Shown one piece after another: positions 62,218 to 64,000 of a stretch of 64,000 bases of DNA (its first letter is position 1; each line of letters opens with the position of its first letter). The notes below the pieces were generated by a model that saw only the letters and a list, made by a program, of their open reading frames with translations, was not told the origin of the DNA and made no database searches. Origin of the DNA: Methanooceanicella nereidis (GTDB lineage Archaea; Halobacteriota; Methanocellia; Methanocellales; Methanocellaceae); assembly GCF_021023085.1 (NCBI RefSeq), contig NZ_PGCK01000001.1:186001-250000 (forward strand), written 5' to 3'. The translations under genes and the position numbers were made by a program.

Positions 62218-64000
62218 ATGCAGTACAAGTTTTCAGACCTCATTGACGTCCACAGGCTAAAAGAGTTACTAAATAAATTATATAATATCACAGGCATTCC
62301 GGCAGGGATAATTGATAACAACGGCAATGTTATCGTGGAGACTGAATGGCCGGACATCTGTGCAAAGTTCCATAGAGCGAATCCCCTGACTGCGGATCGC
62401 TGCCTTCAAAGCGACCTCGACATTATTTCAAATTTGATACAAGGAGAGTCCAGGGAACATAAATGTAAGAACGGGCTATGGGACATAGCGATACCGATAA
62501 CCATATCAGGTGAGCGGATAGCCACGCTGTTCATCGGGCAATTTTTCTACGACGATGAGCCTATCGACTTAGACCGTTTCAGGTCCCAGGCGACCGAATC
62601 GGGATTTAATATCAATGAGTACATAGAGGCCATTCATAAAGCTCCCGTCCACTCCAGGAAAAAGATCGGGGAAGCCATCGAGTATTATGTCAGCCTTGTC
62701 AGCTTCATATGCGAGACCGGCTTAAGTAATCTCAAACATGTGGAGGCCGAGAAAAATATCAGGGATACCAATGAACGGTTTAAGATACTCCTGGAAAACT
62801 CATTAGAATGCATCGTTGTTGTCGATAAAACAGGGATAATGAGAGACATATCCCCATCGTTTGAAAGAGTCATGGGCTATGATAAAAATGAGCTCCGGGG
62901 AGAATCATGTTTTAAGTTTTTCAAGCCTGATGAATTATCACGCAATATTGAGCTCTTTAAAAAGCTTATGGAAACCCCCGGATGTGATGTAAGGTTAGAA
63001 ACGAGTTTTAGGCATAATGATGGTACCTATCGTATTTTTGAGACAGTGGCCAGGAACTTAATAGACGTGTCTATGATAAACGGTATCGTTATAAATGCAT
63101 ATGATATTACAAATATAAAAAAGACAGAAGAAGCTCTTAAAATGACGGAGGAGACTTTCAGGGTCATTACGGAGAACATGAGAGACGTTATCAGCCTCCG
63201 GGACCGCGATGGAAAATACATCTACATAAGTCCCTCGGTAAAGACATTACTTGGATATGATCCTGAAGAGCTTATCGGCAAAGACCCGCATTATTTTGTG
63301 CATCCGGACGACATGGGGAGTGTTCCAAAGAATCATGTCGAGCATTTATTTAGCACAGGAAAAGAATTCACCATAACCTACAGGACCAGGAAAAAGTCCG
63401 GTGAATATGTGTGGTTTGAGACCATAATGCAGCCCATAATGGATGATAAGGGTGACATGGTCGGTTTACAAACTTCCTCGAGAGACATATCAGATAGAAA
63501 AAAAGCAGAGGAAGAGATAAAAAGGTCAAAACAGATCATGGAAAAGATCATTTCGAGCCTGAATGAAGGAATATTCATCATAGACCCGGAGAACAGGAAA
63601 ATATTAGATGTAAATAAAAAAGGCGAAGATATATTCGGCTATTCCAGGGATGATCTCGTAGGTAATAATCTCCTGTTTTTAAATATGGATCATAAAAAGT
63701 ATGAGCAACACAAGAAAAATTTCTTTGGAAGTAAAGATTTAATTGATTTTGAGACGCTGATGCAAAGAAAGAACGGGGAAATATTTCCTGCCGAGCATCT
63801 AATAAGGCCATTATACAACGATGAAGGAAAAATGGAGAGCGCGATAGTAGTTATCCGGGATATTACGGAGCGTAAAAAAGCTGAGGAATCCATAATTGAG
63901 AGCAAGGAAAAATTCAGGAACATATTTGCCTCGTCTCCGATAGGCATCGCGCTTTACAACGAGAACGGTGAGCTTATAGAGTGTAACGATGCCGGTAAAA
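62218..64000 (+). CDS. PocR-PAS sensor protein, probable histidine kinase, cut by the right edge
   Basis: 594 residues visible, with no stop before the window end. Residues ~4-175 are a PocR-type sensory domain (FSDLIDVHRLKELLNKLYNI, IATLFIGQFF, CLQSD). Then come four PAS domains: ~190 (FKILLENSLECIVVVDKTG), ~305 (FRVITENMRDVISLRDRDG), ~435 (IISSLNEGIFIIDPENRKIL) and ~555 (FRNIFASSPIGIALYNENG). The ATG has GAGGAGTGC just upstream. Output domain outside the window; by analogy a histidine kinase. Ligand of PocR domains may be a hydrocarbon-like small molecule. Confidence 0.85.
   Translation, partial: MQYKFSDLIDVHRLKELLNKLYNITGIPAGIIDNNGNVIVETEWPDICAKFHRANPLTADRCLQSDLDIISNLIQGESREHKCKNGLWDIAIPITISGERIATLFIGQFFYDDEPIDLDRFRSQATESGFNINEYIEAIHKAPVHSRKKIGEAIEYYVSLVSFICETGLSNLKHVEAEKNIRDTNERFKILLENSLECIVVVDKTGIMRDISPSFERVMGYDKNELRGESCFKFFKPDELSRNIELFKKLMETPGCDVRLETSFRHNDGTYRIFETVARNLIDVSMINGIVINAYDITNIKKTEEALKMTEETFRVITENMRDVISLRDRDGKYIYISPSVKTLLGYDPEELIGKDPHYFVHPDDMGSVPKNHVEHLFSTGKEFTITYRTRKKSGEYVWFETIMQPIMDDKGDMVGLQTSSRDISDRKKAEEEIKRSKQIMEKIISSLNEGIFIIDPENRKILDVNKKGEDIFGYSRDDLVGNNLLFLNMDHKKYEQHKKNFFGSKDLIDFETLMQRKNGEIFPAEHLIRPLYNDEGKMESAIVVIRDITERKKAEESIIESKEKFRNIFASSPIGIALYNENGELIECNDAGK

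Overview
The window comes from a euryarchaeal methanogen. Archaeal information-processing genes are present (Alba, the proteasome-activating ATPase PAN, MBF1, type 2 methionine aminopeptidase, HVO_0476-type zinc protein, archaemetzincin). So are families largely confined to methanogens or F420 users: two coenzyme F390 synthetase-like ligases, DUF356, DUF531, DUF371 and an F420-dependent secondary alcohol dehydrogenase. Gene content fits Methanomicrobia in the broad sense, and a Methanocella-like organism is my best guess, but no rRNA is present to fix this. Many genes sit alone or in 2-3 gene operons, separated by AT-rich gaps that carry hairpins and a dispersed repeat family.

Layout: 1-880 is the N-terminal part of a membrane PAS sensor cut by the left edge. 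1.1-9.7 kb has a zinc/TM2-like membrane protein, two F390 synthetase paralogues, an MBL hydrolase, Alba, several tiny membrane proteins and a large inverted-repeat element (5.1-5.8 kb). 10.1-19.7 kb is mostly housekeeping: hisC, AK6-type kinase, CDP-alcohol phosphatidyltransferase, MBF1 divergent from PAN, DUF356, Sua5, an orphan PII protein, MetAP2, a COG1665 nucleotidyltransferase and a Cas4-like protein. 19.7-28.9 kb holds NfeD plus an SPFH protein, two Cys-less peroxiredoxin-like proteins, DUF531, membrane proteins, DUF371, HVO_0476, Pcm, archaemetzincin and a DUF123 protein. 29.0-33.4 kb has a single-domain response regulator and a SixA / Ppx / two thymidylate-kinase-like group.

33.5-40.6 kb is accessory. 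It has a lipoprotein, a small exported protein, a terminase-nuclease-like protein and then a compact locus that looks like an undescribed defence system: a CARF-HTH regulator diverging from an operon of a TGT-like barrel enzyme, a ThsB-type TIR protein and a RipA-like membrane protein. A decayed lipoprotein gene and a tRNA-Phe/Met/Asn cluster follow. 40.7-50 kb has argF, a 43-bp tandem/inverted repeat array, an acyltransferase, a DUF1405 protein, a cache-HAMP protein, a UvrA homologue without its UvrB-binding insert, and exported proteins.

A tRNA-Leu gene (50365) and a 72-bp copy of its 3' part (54486) bracket a 4.1-kb segment carrying an HTH-PAS regulator, the F420 alcohol dehydrogenase and a cupin. 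The right end (54.6-64 kb) has DUF2164, a PGF-CTERM-like surface protein, a ferritin-like protein, a cation exchanger, a methyltransferase, AzlCD, an aldo-keto reductase with its TetR regulator and matching operators, and a PocR-PAS sensor cut by the right edge.
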